64,000 nucleotides of DNA from Dechloromonas denitrificans (GTDB lineage Bacteria; Pseudomonadota; Gammaproteobacteria; Burkholderiales; Rhodocyclaceae): assembly GCF_001551835.1 (NCBI RefSeq), contig NZ_LODL01000040.1, positions 235,382 to 299,381 of the forward strand, read 5' to 3'. Under the pieces are notes generated by a model that saw only the letters and a list, made by a program, of their open reading frames with translations, did no database searches and had not been told where the DNA came from. The position numbers and the translations under genes are program-made. Below, piece by piece: positions 1-8,443 of the stretch (position 1 is its first letter; the number at the start of each line of letters is the position of its first letter).

Positions 1-2490
1 CCAGATCAGGCCCGGCTCGAAGCTGTGCTTGAGATGACCGATCTGGCTCAGCGGCACGCTCTTGCCGCTGCGGGTCGGTACAGAGAGGTCGGGCAGCACA
101 GCAAGGTGGGTGCGTTCCTCGCGGTCGCCGCGCAGCACGACATCGATGGTCTTCTCGCCTTCGCGGTAGCTGGTCACCGTGTAGCCGTTCAGCGACATAT
201 TGAGCAAGGCGGCCAGATCCTGGCTGGAGACACCGAGCAGGCGGGCTTTGTCCTGGTCGATTTCGATCTCGATGGCCTTCGACAGTTCGCTCCAGTCGAA
301 ATTGACGTTCGACAGTTCCGGATTCTGGCGCATCACGTCGGCCACCTGGCCGGCCACTTTGCGCAGTGTCGCCATGTCCTCGCCGGAAACCCGGTACTGC
401 ACGGGATAGCCGACCGGCGGCCCATTTTCGATGCGGCTGATATTGCCCCGGGCGTTGAAGCCGTCCCGTTCGAACAGTTCGATCAGGCGCCCGCGCAAGG
501 CTTCGCGGGCCTCGACGTTACGCGTGACGATGACGAACTGGCTGACGTTGCTGGCCGGCAATTGCTGGTCGAGACCAAGGTAATAGCGCGGCGACCCTGA
601 GCCGACGTAGGTGATGTAGTGCTCGAACTGGTCAAATTTGGCCTTGTCCTGGTTGAGCCAATCTTCCAGGTGCTTGGCTTCGGCGTCGCTGGCGGCGATC
701 GAAGCACCTTCCGGCAGGCGGAGTTCGACATTCAGTTCCAGGCGGGTCGAGTTCGGGAAAAACTGCTTCTGCACTTTGCCCATGCCGACGATGGCCAGGG
801 CGAACAGGCCGACGGTGATGGCGATGACCAGCCAGCGCCGCTGGACGCACCAGGTAACCAGTTTCCGGAAGCGGCTGTAGAACGGCGTGCCGTACACATC
901 GTGCTCGTCGCCGTGAGCCGGGCCGCTCAGGCCGAGGCGGGTGAGTAGGCGGGCCAGGGCCGGCAGCCGGCGTTCGATCAGGCTGGGTGGGCGCGGCGCA
1001 TGCGGGTTGGGCAGCAGCTTGTAGCCGAGCCAGGGAATGGCGACGACCGCAGCCAGCCAGGAGATGAGCAGGGCGACGGCATTGATCTGAAAGAAGGCGA
1101 AGGCATATTCGCCGGTCGACGATTTGGCCAGCGCAATCGGGATGAAGCCAGCGACGGTGACCAGCGTGCCGGAGAGCATCGGCCCGGCCGTGCTGCTGTA
1201 GGCGAAAGAGGCGGCGCGGGTGCGTTCCCAGCCCTGTTCCATCTTCACCCACATCATCTCGACGGCGATGATCGCATCGTCCACGAGCAGGCCGAGGGCG
1301 AGGACGAGGGCGCCGAGCGAGACCTTGTGCAGGCCGACATTGAACCACTGCATGGTGAGGAAGGTGGCGGCGAGGACGAGCGGGATCGAAATGGCGACAA
1401 CCAGGCCGGTGCGGATGCCGAGGCTGATGAAGGTAACCAGCAGGACAACGATCACCGCTTCGGCCAGCGATTGGACGAAAGCCTGCACCGAGCGCTTGAC
1501 GGCATCCGGCTGGCTGGCCGATGGCGCGATCTCGACGCCGAGCGGCAGGGCTTGGTTGATTTTGGCGATGTGGGCGTCGAGTTCCTTGCCGAGGACGATG
1601 ATGTCGCCGCCCTTGGCCATGGCAACGCCAATGGCCAGCGCCCGCTTGCCGCCAAAGCGGACCTGGGTGGCCGCCGGGTCGATGGTGCCGCGCTTGATGC
1701 TGGCGATGTCGCCGAGCCGGAAACTGCGGCTGCCGGCGCGGATTAGCGTGTCGGCCACGGCCTGCACGGTGTCGAAGGCGCCGCCCGGACGAATCTGGAT
1801 GCGTTCGCTCTGCGTTTCGAAAAAGCCGGCCCCGGCGACGGCGTTCTGCTGGTTCAAGGCCTGGACGATGGTGGTTTGATCGATGCCGAGCGTCGCCAAC
1901 TTGGCGTTCGACAGTTCGACAAAGATCTTTTCGTCCTGGATGCCGAAGATTTCGACCTTGCCGACGGTCGGCACGCGCAACAACTCGTCGCGAATGCGCT
2001 CGGCGGTGTCCTTCAGTTGCGGGTAGTCGAGGCCGTCTGCGGTCAACGCATAAATATTGCCAAAAACGTCGCCGAATTCGTCATTGAAGAACGGCCCCTG
2101 GATGCCGGCCGGCAGCGTGTGGCGGATATCGCCGATCTTCTTGCGGACCTGGTAATAGACATCAGGCACCATGGCCGGCGGCGTGCTGTCCTTGGCGAAG
2201 AACATCACCGTCGATTCGCCGGGGCGCGAGTAGCTCGATACCCGGTCGATGAACGGCGTTTCCTGCAGTTTCTTTTCGATCTTGTCGGTCAGCTGCTGTT
2301 CGACCTGGCGCGCCGTGGCGCCCGGCCACTGGGTGCGGATCACCATCAGCTTGAAGGTGAAGGGCGGATCTTCGGCCTGGCTCAGCTTGCCATAGGCGAA
2401 CACCCCCATCAGGGCGAGGGCGAACAGGAAATAGCCGACCAGCGTCCGGTGATGCAGCGTCCAGTCGGAAAGGTTGAAGCGCTGGCTCAC
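1..2490 (-). CDS. RND efflux transporter permease (AcrB/HAE1-like), 3' end cut by window edge
   Basis: Inner-membrane proton-driven pump of a tripartite drug/solvent efflux system. Reading right to left from a GTG at 2490, 830 codons are open to the window edge, against about 1,030 for the family, so the last part of the protein lies outside. Visible features are a first membrane helix near residues 16-34, the periplasmic porter domain with a PGAT motif near residue 55, a membrane block from about residue 340, and the VDDAI motif near residue 400 whose paired Asp residues carry protons in AcrB. The stop codon of the adaptor gene lies in frame just upstream (TGA-ATC-GTG), which fixes the GTG start and indicates coupled translation. 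Substrate cannot be told from sequence. Confidence 0.93.
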   Translation of the reverse strand, partial: MSQRFNLSDWTLHHRTLVGYFLFALALMGVFAYGKLSQAEDPPFTFKLMVIRTQWPGATARQVEQQLTDKIEKKLQETPFIDRVSSYSRPGESTVMFFAKDSTPPAMVPDVYYQVRKKIGDIRHTLPAGIQGPFFNDEFGDVFGNIYALTADGLDYPQLKDTAERIRDELLRVPTVGKVEIFGIQDEKIFVELSNAKLATLGIDQTTIVQALNQQNAVAGAGFFETQSERIQIRPGGAFDTVQAVADTLIRAGSRSFRLGDIASIKRGTIDPAATQVRFGGKRALAIGVAMAKGGDIIVLGKELDAHIAKINQALPLGVEIAPSASQPDAVKRSVQAFVQSLAEAVIVVLLVTFISLGIRTGLVVAISIPLVLAATFLTMQWFNVGLHKVSLGALVLALGLLVDDAIIAVEMMWVKMEQGWERTRAASFAYSSTAGPMLSGTLVTVAGFIPIALAKSSTGEYAFAFFQINAVALLISWLAAVVAIPWLGYKLLPNPHAPRPPSLIERRLPALARLLTRLGLSGPAHGDEHDVYGTPFYSRFRKLVTWCVQRRWLVIAITVGLFALAIVGMGKVQKQFFPNSTRLELNVELRLPEGASIAASDAEAKHLEDWLNQDKAKFDQFEHYITYVGSGSPRYYLGLDQQLPASNVSQFVIVTRNVEAREALRGRLIELFERDGFNARGNISRIENGPPVGYPVQYRVSGEDMATLRKVAGQVADVMRQNPELSNVNFDWSELSKAIEIEIDQDKARLLGVSSQDLAALLNMSLNGYTVTSYREGEKTIDVVLRGDREERTHLAVLPDLSVPTRSGKSVPLSQIGHLKHSFEPGLIW

Positions 2491-2493
2491 GAT

Positions 2494-3582
2494 TCAGCGC
2501 TGCCCACTGGGCGGCGTCACCGGCTTGGCCTGGACGCTCTGGCCGGGCACCAGCTTGGCGGTGCCGGCGACGACGACCACTTCGCCGGCCTGCAGGCCGC
2601 CGCTGATCATCGCACCATCCTCGCGGAACTGTGCCACCTGGACCGGGCGCGGCGTTGCCTTGCCGTCGCTGACGACCCAGACCAGCGGCCCTTGCCCCTG
2701 GTCAATCACCGCATTGAGCGGCACGAGCAGCGGTGCGGCGCCGGCGCTGCCGACGACGACCCGGGCCGTCATGCCGAGGCGGACTTCGGCTGGCGGCTCG
2801 ATCAGGCGGATGCGCGCGGCGTAGGTCCGGGTCGCCGGGTCGGCGGCCGGTGCCAGTTCGCGCAATTCGCCGCGGACAGTGATTTTGGGCTCGGCCCACA
2901 GGTTGACCGCCAGACTCTGTGCCGTCTTGATCTCGGCCAGCCGGTTTTCCGGGATGGCGATGGCGACTTCCTTTTCTTCCGGGCGGGCCAGCCGGAGGAC
3001 GGCCTGGCCGGCGCCGACGACCTGGCCGGCCTCGGCCAGCACGGCGGTGACGACGGCCGGGTATTCGCTGCTCAGCGTGCTGTAGCTGGCCTGGTTGCCG
3101 CTGATCTGGTTTTGCGAGCGGGCCTGCTCGAGGCGGGCCTGGGCGCTGTTGAAGGCATTGTCCTTGGCGTCGAAGGCGGCCTGGCTGACAAATTTTTTGC
3201 CGAGCAGACCGGCGTAGCGTTCGCGCTCGGCCTTGGCGGTGGTCAATTCGCTTTCCGCCGCGCCAAGCTGGGCCCGGGCGGTAGCGGCAGCCAGTTGCAG
3301 GTCGGCCGGATCGAGCCGGGCCAATGGCTGGCCGGCCTTGATCTCGGCGCCGGCATCGACCAACCGGGCAGCCAGCTTGCCGCCGACGCGAAAGGCGAGG
3401 TCGATTTCATGTCGGGCGCGAATTTCGCCGGTGTAGATACTCATGCCGCTATCCGCCTGGGCCACCGTCTGGACGAGGACCGTGCGTACTGCGGCCGGTG
3501 GCGCATCGCCGGCCGAGCAGCCGGCCAGCAGAAGCAGGGCGGCCAAGATGGGCGCAACTCGGGGCGGATAGAAGGTGGCCAT
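2494..3582 (-). CDS. RND efflux periplasmic adaptor lipoprotein (membrane fusion protein)
   Basis: A 362-residue adaptor that would link the RND permease encoded three bases downstream to an outer-membrane channel. It starts with a lipoprotein signal ending in LLAGC (Cys near residue 22). The usual order follows: a barrel-sandwich half (around GGKLAARLVDAGAEIKAGQP), an alpha-helical hairpin with many Ala/Gln/Glu residues, the second lipoyl half, then a beta-barrel and membrane-proximal domain. The length is normal for AcrA/MexA relatives. No outer-membrane factor or TetR regulator lies next to it on this side. Expression is probably driven from the promoter-like site at 3611-3640. Confidence 0.93.
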   Translation of the reverse strand: MATFYPPRVAPILAALLLLAGCSAGDAPPAAVRTVLVQTVAQADSGMSIYTGEIRARHEIDLAFRVGGKLAARLVDAGAEIKAGQPLARLDPADLQLAAATARAQLGAAESELTTAKAERERYAGLLGKKFVSQAAFDAKDNAFNSAQARLEQARSQNQISGNQASYSTLSSEYPAVVTAVLAEAGQVVGAGQAVLRLARPEEKEVAIAIPENRLAEIKTAQSLAVNLWAEPKITVRGELRELAPAADPATRTYAARIRLIEPPAEVRLGMTARVVVGSAGAAPLLVPLNAVIDQGQGPLVWVVSDGKATPRPVQVAQFREDGAMISGGLQAGEVVVVAGTAKLVPGQSVQAKPVTPPSGQR

Positions 3583-3610
3583 TGGCGGTGCGGGAAAAGG
3601 AGGTCTGCGA

Positions 3611-3640
3611 ATGATAATGAACCATCGGTCAGTAACGCAA
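3611..3640 (-). promoter_or_regulatory. Candidate promoter of the RND operon with an operator-like dyad
   Basis: Read on the minus strand, TTGCGT (3640-3635) and TATCAT (3616-3611) are separated by 18 bases, a reasonable sigma-70 arrangement for the adaptor gene starting at 3582. An imperfect dyad, TGACC-N4-GGTTCA (3631-3618), sits between the two boxes, where a TetR-type repressor would block RNA polymerase. The repressor itself is not in the window. Placement is by eye. Confidence 0.4.
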
Positions 3641-3681
3641 GATATGATTTTTTGCTGGCGCAGGGCAGCCGGCCGAGCGGC

Positions 3682-3687
3682 TACAAT
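3682..3687 (+). promoter_or_regulatory. -10 box directly upstream of ntrB (leaderless start)
   Basis: TACAAT ends six bases before the ATG at 3694, so transcription would begin at or next to the start codon. No Shine-Dalgarno sequence is visible and the -35 region is poor. birA, the GGDEF sensor and the SpeE-like gene show the same arrangement. Confidence 0.5.
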
Positions 3688-3693
3688 GACGCC

Positions 3694-4755
3694 ATGAACT
3701 CATCCTTTGCTTCCTTCGCCGGCCTTGATCTGCTGGCTTCGGCGGTTCTGTTGATCGACGAGGATCTGCGTGTCCGCTACGTCAATCCGGCCGGTGAAAA
3801 TCTGTTGGCGGTGAGCAGTCGCTCGGTCGAGAGCAAGCCGCTGCTGACCATTTGTACCTGTCCGCCCAGTCTGCAGTCGGCCTTCGATAACGGCCTGCAC
3901 AACAACTGGGGCTATACCGGCCAGAACCTCGAACTCAAGCGTCACGACGGCGAGCTGCTGCACCTGAACTGTACGGTGACGCCGCTGCGTCCCGACATGG
4001 CGCCCGGGGTCCGCCTGCTGCTCGAATTGCAGCCGATTGAGCAGCAACTGGCGGCCACCCGCGAGGAGCAACTGATCCAGCAGCAGCAGGCCAATCGCGA
4101 ACTGATCCGCAATCTGGCGCACGAAATCAAGAATCCGCTCGGCGGCATTCGCGGCGCGGCGCAATTGCTGGAACACGAACTGGCCAATCCGTCGCTCAAG
4201 GAATACACCCAGGTCATCATCAAGGAAGCGGACCGCTTGCAGGACCTGATGCAGCGCCTGCTGACGCCGCACCGGGCGATGCTGCCGACGACCGTCAATA
4301 TCCACGAAATCCTCGAACGGGTGCGCAGCCTGCTGACTGCGGAGTTTCCCGGTTCGCTGGCGATGCGGCGCGATTACGACACCAGCCTGCCGGAACTGGT
4401 CGGCGACCGCGAGCAACTGATCCAGGCGGTGCTCAATATTGCCCGCAACGCCGCGCAGGCGATGGAGGGCGAGGGCGAGATCGTGCTTCGCACGCGCTCG
4501 CTGCGGCAGGTGACGCTGGCCAAGAAGCGCTATCGGCTGGCGATGGAGATCAAGGTCATCGACAACGGCCCGGGCATTCCGGAAGTCATCCGCGAACGCA
4601 TGTTCTATCCGCTGGTTTCCGGGCGCGAGGGCGGCAGCGGCCTGGGGCTGACCATTGCCCAGAACTTCGTGCAGCATCATGGCGGCACGATCGATTGCTC
4701 CAGTCATCCGGGCAACACGGTGTTCACGCTGCGCCTGCCGGTCGAGCTTGCATGA
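3694..4755 (+). CDS. ntrB: Nitrogen regulation sensor histidine kinase NtrB
   Basis: Cytoplasmic kinase/phosphatase (353 residues) that sets the phosphorylation of NtrC according to PII signalling. An N-terminal PAS domain (about residues 8-110) is followed by a dimerisation/phosphoacceptor helix with HEIKNPLGG, where His143 is the predicted phosphorylation site. The ATPase region has an N-box (NIARNAAQAM, near 248), DNGPGIP (near 290) and GSGLGLTIAQ (near 315). There is no membrane segment, as expected for NtrB and unlike NtrY. ntrC follows 72 bases downstream. glnA, the usual neighbour in enteric bacteria, is absent. The ATG at 3694 was chosen because the -10 box sits immediately before it and the protein aligns from there. 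Confidence 0.95.
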   Translation: MNSSFASFAGLDLLASAVLLIDEDLRVRYVNPAGENLLAVSSRSVESKPLLTICTCPPSLQSAFDNGLHNNWGYTGQNLELKRHDGELLHLNCTVTPLRPDMAPGVRLLLELQPIEQQLAATREEQLIQQQQANRELIRNLAHEIKNPLGGIRGAAQLLEHELANPSLKEYTQVIIKEADRLQDLMQRLLTPHRAMLPTTVNIHEILERVRSLLTAEFPGSLAMRRDYDTSLPELVGDREQLIQAVLNIARNAAQAMEGEGEIVLRTRSLRQVTLAKKRYRLAMEIKVIDNGPGIPEVIRERMFYPLVSGREGGSGLGLTIAQNFVQHHGGTIDCSSHPGNTVFTLRLPVELA

Positions 4756-4827
4756 CGATGGCAAAATGGCCGGCCTGACTCTTGCTTGAAAGATATCTAT
4801 TCTAATGAGCAGATGAGCCAAACATCT

Positions 4828-6240
4828 ATGAAACCGGTCTGGATCGTTGACGACGATCGCTCCATTCGCTGGGTCCTGGAAAAGACCCTGTCCCGCGAGG
4901 GCATCCCTTTCAAGAGCTACGCCTCGGCGACCGAGGCCATTTCCCAGTTGGAACAGGGCATCGAGCCGCCGCAGGTGCTGATGTCCGATATCCGCATGCC
5001 AGGCCAGTCCGGGCTGGATTTGCTGCAGGAAGTGAAAACCCGATTCCCGTCGGTGCCGGTCATCATCATGACCGCCTACTCCGATCTGGAAAGCGCAGTC
5101 GCCGCCTTCCAGGGCGGGGCCTTCGAATACCTGCCCAAGCCGTTCGATGTCGATCAGGCGGTTGAACTGATTCGGCGCGCCATCGACGAGTCGATGCACC
5201 AAAGCGGTGCGGCTGAGGAAGAGGGGCTGGTTCCCGAGATTCTCGGCCAAGCCCCGGCCATGCAGGAAGTCTTCCGTGCCATCGGCCGTTTGGCCCTGTC
5301 GCATGCCACGGTTTTGATCACCGGCGAATCCGGTTCCGGCAAGGAGCTGGTGGCGCGGGCGCTGCATCGGCACAGCCCGCGCGCCGACAAGCCCTTCATC
5401 GCGATCAATACGGCAGCCATTCCGAAGGATCTGCTGGAGTCCGAACTGTTTGGCCACGAGCGCGGCGCCTTCACCGGCGCCCAGGCCCAACGCCGCGGCC
5501 GTTTCGAGCAGGCCGAGGCCGGCACGCTGTTCCTCGACGAAATCGGCGACATGCCGTCCGAACTGCAGACCCGCCTGCTGCGCGTGCTGTCGGACGGGCA
5601 TTTCTACCGGGTCGGCGGTCACTCGCCGATCAAGGCCAATGTTCGGGTCATTGCCGCGACCCACCAGAATCTGGAAACCCGGGTCAAGGACGGCTTGTTC
5701 CGCGAAGACTTGTTCCATCGCCTGAACGTCATCCGGATTCGCCTGCCGTCGCTGCGCGAGCGGCGCGAGGACATTCCGCTGCTGACCCGCCACTTCCTGC
5801 AGAAAAGTGCGCGCGAACTCGGCGTCGAGACCAAGCGGCTGTCCGATCCGGCCCTGAAGTACCTGAGCGGCCTCGATTTTCAGGGCAACGTCCGCCAGCT
5901 GGAGAATCTCTGCCACTGGCTGACCGTGATGGCCCCCGGTCAACAGGTGGAAATCAGCGATTTGCCCGGCGAGTTGCGCGAGGCGATACCGATGGCCATT
6001 GCCACCGACTGGGAAAGTGCCCTCGAAGGCGAAGTCGACCGCATGCTGGCCCGTGGTCTGGGCGATGTGCATGGGGTGCTGGCCCAGACCTTCGAGCGCA
6101 TCCTGATTTCGCGAGCGCTGGCCCATACCGGCGGCCGGCGGATCGAGGCGGCGCTGGCCCTTGGTATCGGCCGCAATACCATCACCCGGAAAATTGCCGA
6201 ACTGGGTATCGACGGCGGCAAGGAAGCACTGGCCGAATAG
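4828..6240 (+). CDS. ntrC: Nitrogen regulation response regulator NtrC (sigma-54 activator)
   Basis: A 470-residue enhancer-binding protein. The receiver domain carries DDD near the N-terminus and the phospho-acceptor Asp in SDIRMPG; from this start it is Asp54, the same number as in enteric NtrC. The AAA+ domain has a Walker A GESGSGKE (about 166-173) and the sigma-54 contact loop GAFTGA (213-218). A Fis-type helix-turn-helix ends the protein (RRIEAALALGIGRNTITRK). An upstream in-frame ATG at 4813 adds five residues and cannot be excluded; neither start has a clear ribosome-binding site. The likely target in this window is the amt gene, whose upstream DNA carries a sigma-54 promoter and NtrC-like dyads. 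Confidence 0.95.
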   Translation: MKPVWIVDDDRSIRWVLEKTLSREGIPFKSYASATEAISQLEQGIEPPQVLMSDIRMPGQSGLDLLQEVKTRFPSVPVIIMTAYSDLESAVAAFQGGAFEYLPKPFDVDQAVELIRRAIDESMHQSGAAEEEGLVPEILGQAPAMQEVFRAIGRLALSHATVLITGESGSGKELVARALHRHSPRADKPFIAINTAAIPKDLLESELFGHERGAFTGAQAQRRGRFEQAEAGTLFLDEIGDMPSELQTRLLRVLSDGHFYRVGGHSPIKANVRVIAATHQNLETRVKDGLFREDLFHRLNVIRIRLPSLRERREDIPLLTRHFLQKSARELGVETKRLSDPALKYLSGLDFQGNVRQLENLCHWLTVMAPGQQVEISDLPGELREAIPMAIATDWESALEGEVDRMLARGLGDVHGVLAQTFERILISRALAHTGGRRIEAALALGIGRNTITRKIAELGIDGGKEALAE

Positions 6241-6298
6241 GCTGCCGGAGCCGGGCGGGCGCTGCTTTTCGTCGGTGTTGCCCGGCAGCGAACTGGCA

Positions 6299-6304
6299 TA
6301 CAAT
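6299..6304 (+). promoter_or_regulatory. -10 box directly upstream of birA (leaderless start)
   Basis: TACAAT ends seven bases before the birA ATG at 6312. No Shine-Dalgarno sequence lies between. A possible TTG-containing -35 box (6278-6283) is only 15 bases away, so the -35 is weak or unconventional. Confidence 0.45.
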
Positions 6305-6311
6305 CGGCCGC

Positions 6312-7130
6312 ATGACGCTGATTGATCCTGTTTTGCTCAAATCCAGGCTCGGCTTGCTGGCCGGCCGTTTCGACGTTGATGCGCTGGCCGAGTGCGACTC
6401 CAGCAGCAGCGAGTTGATGCGTCGTGCCGATCGCGGTGCCCCGGCCGGCACGGTCGTCGTCACCGACCGGCAAAGTGCCGGGCGCGGGCGACGTGGCCGC
6501 AGCTGGTCGTCGGCACCCGAGGCCAGCCTGACCTTTTCTGTGCTGTGGCGGTTTTCCGGACCGCCCGGCCGTCTGGCCGGCCTCTCGCTGGTGGTTGGCG
6601 TCGCCCTGGCCGAAGCCCTGGAAATGTTGGGCGCCCAGGGCGTCTGCCTGAAATGGCCGAATGACGTTCTGTTGCGCCGGGACAACGCCTACGCCAAGCT
6701 GGCCGGCATTCTCGTCGAGCTTTCCACCGACCGGCGCGGCACCCAGGCCGTGATCGGCATCGGTCTCAATCTGCAGGCGCCGCCCGAGAGTCTGCCGCAG
6801 CCGGTGGCCGGTCTCGATCAGGCCTTGGCGGCGACGCCGGATCGTCATGTCGTACTGGCGGCCATTCTCGGTCATCTGGCCGCGGTGCTGGACCGCTTTG
6901 CGGTCGACGGCTTTGCTGGGCTGAAAATGGACTGGCAGCAGCGTCACGCCTGGCAAGGCGAGGCGGTGCAACTGCTCGGCGAAGCGGCCGAGCCCTTGCC
7001 CGGGCGCTGCCTCGGGGTCGATGACGACGGTGCCTTGCTGCTCGAAACGGCAAGCGGCGTGCAGCGTATCTTTTCAGGCGACGTCAGCTTGCGCCCGATA
7101 GGAAGTGCCCTTGGGGTACGCCGGGCATGA
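6312..7130 (+). CDS. birA: Biotin--[acetyl-CoA-carboxylase] ligase, class I (no DNA-binding domain)
   Basis: Attaches biotin to the biotin carboxyl carrier protein through biotinyl-5'-AMP. The 272-residue product has the biotin/ATP-binding GRGRRGRSW (residues 57-65), KWPNDV near 116-121 and the catalytic Lys region AGILVE. The SH3-like C-terminal domain is at about 225-268. It lacks the N-terminal winged helix of E. coli BirA, so it should be an enzyme only and not the repressor of biotin synthesis. Its last four bases overlap coaX (ATGA), an arrangement also common in related genomes, so the two are co-translated. Confidence 0.93.
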   Translation: MTLIDPVLLKSRLGLLAGRFDVDALAECDSSSSELMRRADRGAPAGTVVVTDRQSAGRGRRGRSWSSAPEASLTFSVLWRFSGPPGRLAGLSLVVGVALAEALEMLGAQGVCLKWPNDVLLRRDNAYAKLAGILVELSTDRRGTQAVIGIGLNLQAPPESLPQPVAGLDQALAATPDRHVVLAAILGHLAAVLDRFAVDGFAGLKMDWQQRHAWQGEAVQLLGEAAEPLPGRCLGVDDDGALLLETASGVQRIFSGDVSLRPIGSALGVRRA

Positions 7131-7843
7131 TCGTCTGCCTCGACAGCGGCAATAGCCGCATCAAGTGGGGCGTCCATGACGGCAACGCCTGGCTGGCGCA
7201 AGGGGCGGTGGCGCACGCCGAGGTCGGTCAATTGGCGAGCTTGCCGGCGCGCTGGGGTCGCCCGGGGCGCGTCATGCTGGCCAATGTCGCCGGGGCCGAG
7301 GCGGCGCAGCGGATCCGCCAGCAACTGCAGGCCTGGGCGCCGCTTTTTTGCGACGTCCAGCCGGTGGCCGAGCGGGCCGGCGTCACCAACCTTTACCAGA
7401 ACCCGGCGCGGCTCGGCGTTGACCGCTGGTGTGCGCTGATCGGCGCACGTGGCCTGTTTCAGCAGGCCAGCATCGTGGTCATGGCGGGCACCGCAACGAC
7501 GATCGACAGTCTCGATGCGGCGGGTGTCTTTCTCGGTGGCATGATCCTGCCCGGCCTCGATCTGATGCGGCGGGCGCTGGTCCGCGAGACGGCCGGGCTG
7601 CCTTTCGCCGACGGCCAGTATGCCGAACAACCGCGCTGTACCGATGATGCCATTGTCACTGGTTGCATCGAGGCTCAGGCTGGCGCCATCGAGCGGGCCT
7701 GGACCCGGCTGAATGCTGGTGATGCCCTCTGCGTCATGTCCGGCGGCAATGCTGAGGTGATCAGCAAGCACCTCAGCATTGCACATGTACTGACGCCGAA
7801 TCTGCCGCTTGAGGGTTTGCGCCTGCTCGCCGTCGAGCCCTAG
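7127..7843 (+). CDS. coaX: Type III pantothenate kinase
   Basis: First step of coenzyme A synthesis: phosphorylates pantothenate. The 238-residue protein belongs to the ASKHA fold, with the phosphate-binding DSGNSRIKWG at the N-terminus, the NPARLGVDRW region near 90 and AGTATTID-GGMILPGL near 120-145, all typical of CoaX. It uses the ATG overlapping the birA stop. Type III kinases need a monovalent cation and are not feedback-inhibited by CoA. Later steps of the pathway (coaD at 42999, coaE at 57747) are also in this window. Confidence 0.93.
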   Translation: MIVCLDSGNSRIKWGVHDGNAWLAQGAVAHAEVGQLASLPARWGRPGRVMLANVAGAEAAQRIRQQLQAWAPLFCDVQPVAERAGVTNLYQNPARLGVDRWCALIGARGLFQQASIVVMAGTATTIDSLDAAGVFLGGMILPGLDLMRRALVRETAGLPFADGQYAEQPRCTDDAIVTGCIEAQAGAIERAWTRLNAGDALCVMSGGNAEVISKHLSIAHVLTPNLPLEGLRLLAVEP

Positions 7844-7848
7844 TCCGA

Positions 7849-7868
7849 GCCGGGCGATACTTCCCGGC
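7849..7868 (+). terminator. Possible weak terminator after coaX
   Basis: GCCGGG and CCCGGC form a 6-bp stem with an 8-base loop just after the coaX stop. An A-run and then TTTT follow, not a clean T-tract, so this may only be a weak or incidental hairpin. Confidence 0.3.
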
Positions 7869-8025
7869 AAAAATGCCGTTTTGTCGAGGTCGACCGCAGC
7901 CATCAGTTGCTCGGCTCTATCTTCGGCAAAACAGTTTTATTGTCTGCTATCGGGCCTGCCGCACTTGAGTTAACCGCAGCCAGCGGGGACAATCCTCCGC
8001 TGTCGTTTCATGCCCGGGGGGTTCC

Positions 8026-8427
8026 ATGTTCGATCCGGTAATCAGCAATCTGCTGGCCTTTGCCAGCTTCTTCGTGACCGCCGTGCTGATGCTCGCGGTG
8101 TTCTTCGTGCTTTACATTTTGATCACGCCGTACAGCGAAGTCACCTTGATCCGGGCCGGCAACGAGGCGGCGGCGGTCAGCCTGGGCGGTGCGGTGATCG
8201 GCTTTGCGCTGCCGATCGCGGTTGCGGTCGCGGTTACCCATAACCTCTATGCCATGATCGGCTGGGGCGTCGTCGCCGGCATGGTGCAATTGCTGACCTT
8301 CAGCGCAGTTCGCTTGATGATGCCTGTCATCAATCACAGCATTCCGCAGGGGCGCCTAGCCTCCGGCATTTTCCTCGCAGCGCTAGCGATCGGCGTCGGC
8401 ATCCTGAACGCCGGTTGCATCGTTTGA
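8026..8427 (+). CDS. DUF350 (YjfL/UPF0719) inner-membrane protein
   Basis: A 133-residue integral membrane protein with about four helices: residues 8-33, 48-70, 73-95 and 108-130. The pattern matches the DUF350/YjfL family, whose biochemical role is unknown. It opens a four-gene run on the plus strand. The SPFH gene begins 16 bases after its stop, behind an AAGGAG ribosome-binding site. DUF350 genes often accompany SPFH or PspA-type envelope proteins, DUF4178 proteins and polyamine-metabolism enzymes, so a role in envelope maintenance is inferred. GGGGGG precedes its ATG at the expected distance. Confidence 0.85.
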   Translation: MFDPVISNLLAFASFFVTAVLMLAVFFVLYILITPYSEVTLIRAGNEAAAVSLGGAVIGFALPIAVAVAVTHNLYAMIGWGVVAGMVQLLTFSAVRLMMPVINHSIPQGRLASGIFLAALAIGVGILNAGCIV

Positions 8428-8443
8428 TTCCAAGGAGCAATTC

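Noticed and set aside
1876..4755. A 959-codon plus-strand open frame running through the RND genes into ntrB
   Set aside because: Only its last part is the real ntrB frame. The front is antisense to the permease and adaptor genes. The start is placed at 3694.
3700..6303. An 867-codon open frame on the minus strand opposite ntrB-ntrC
   Set aside because: It mirrors the codon structure of two unmistakable genes in GC-rich DNA, has low-complexity His/Gln/Arg-rich translation and matches no family.
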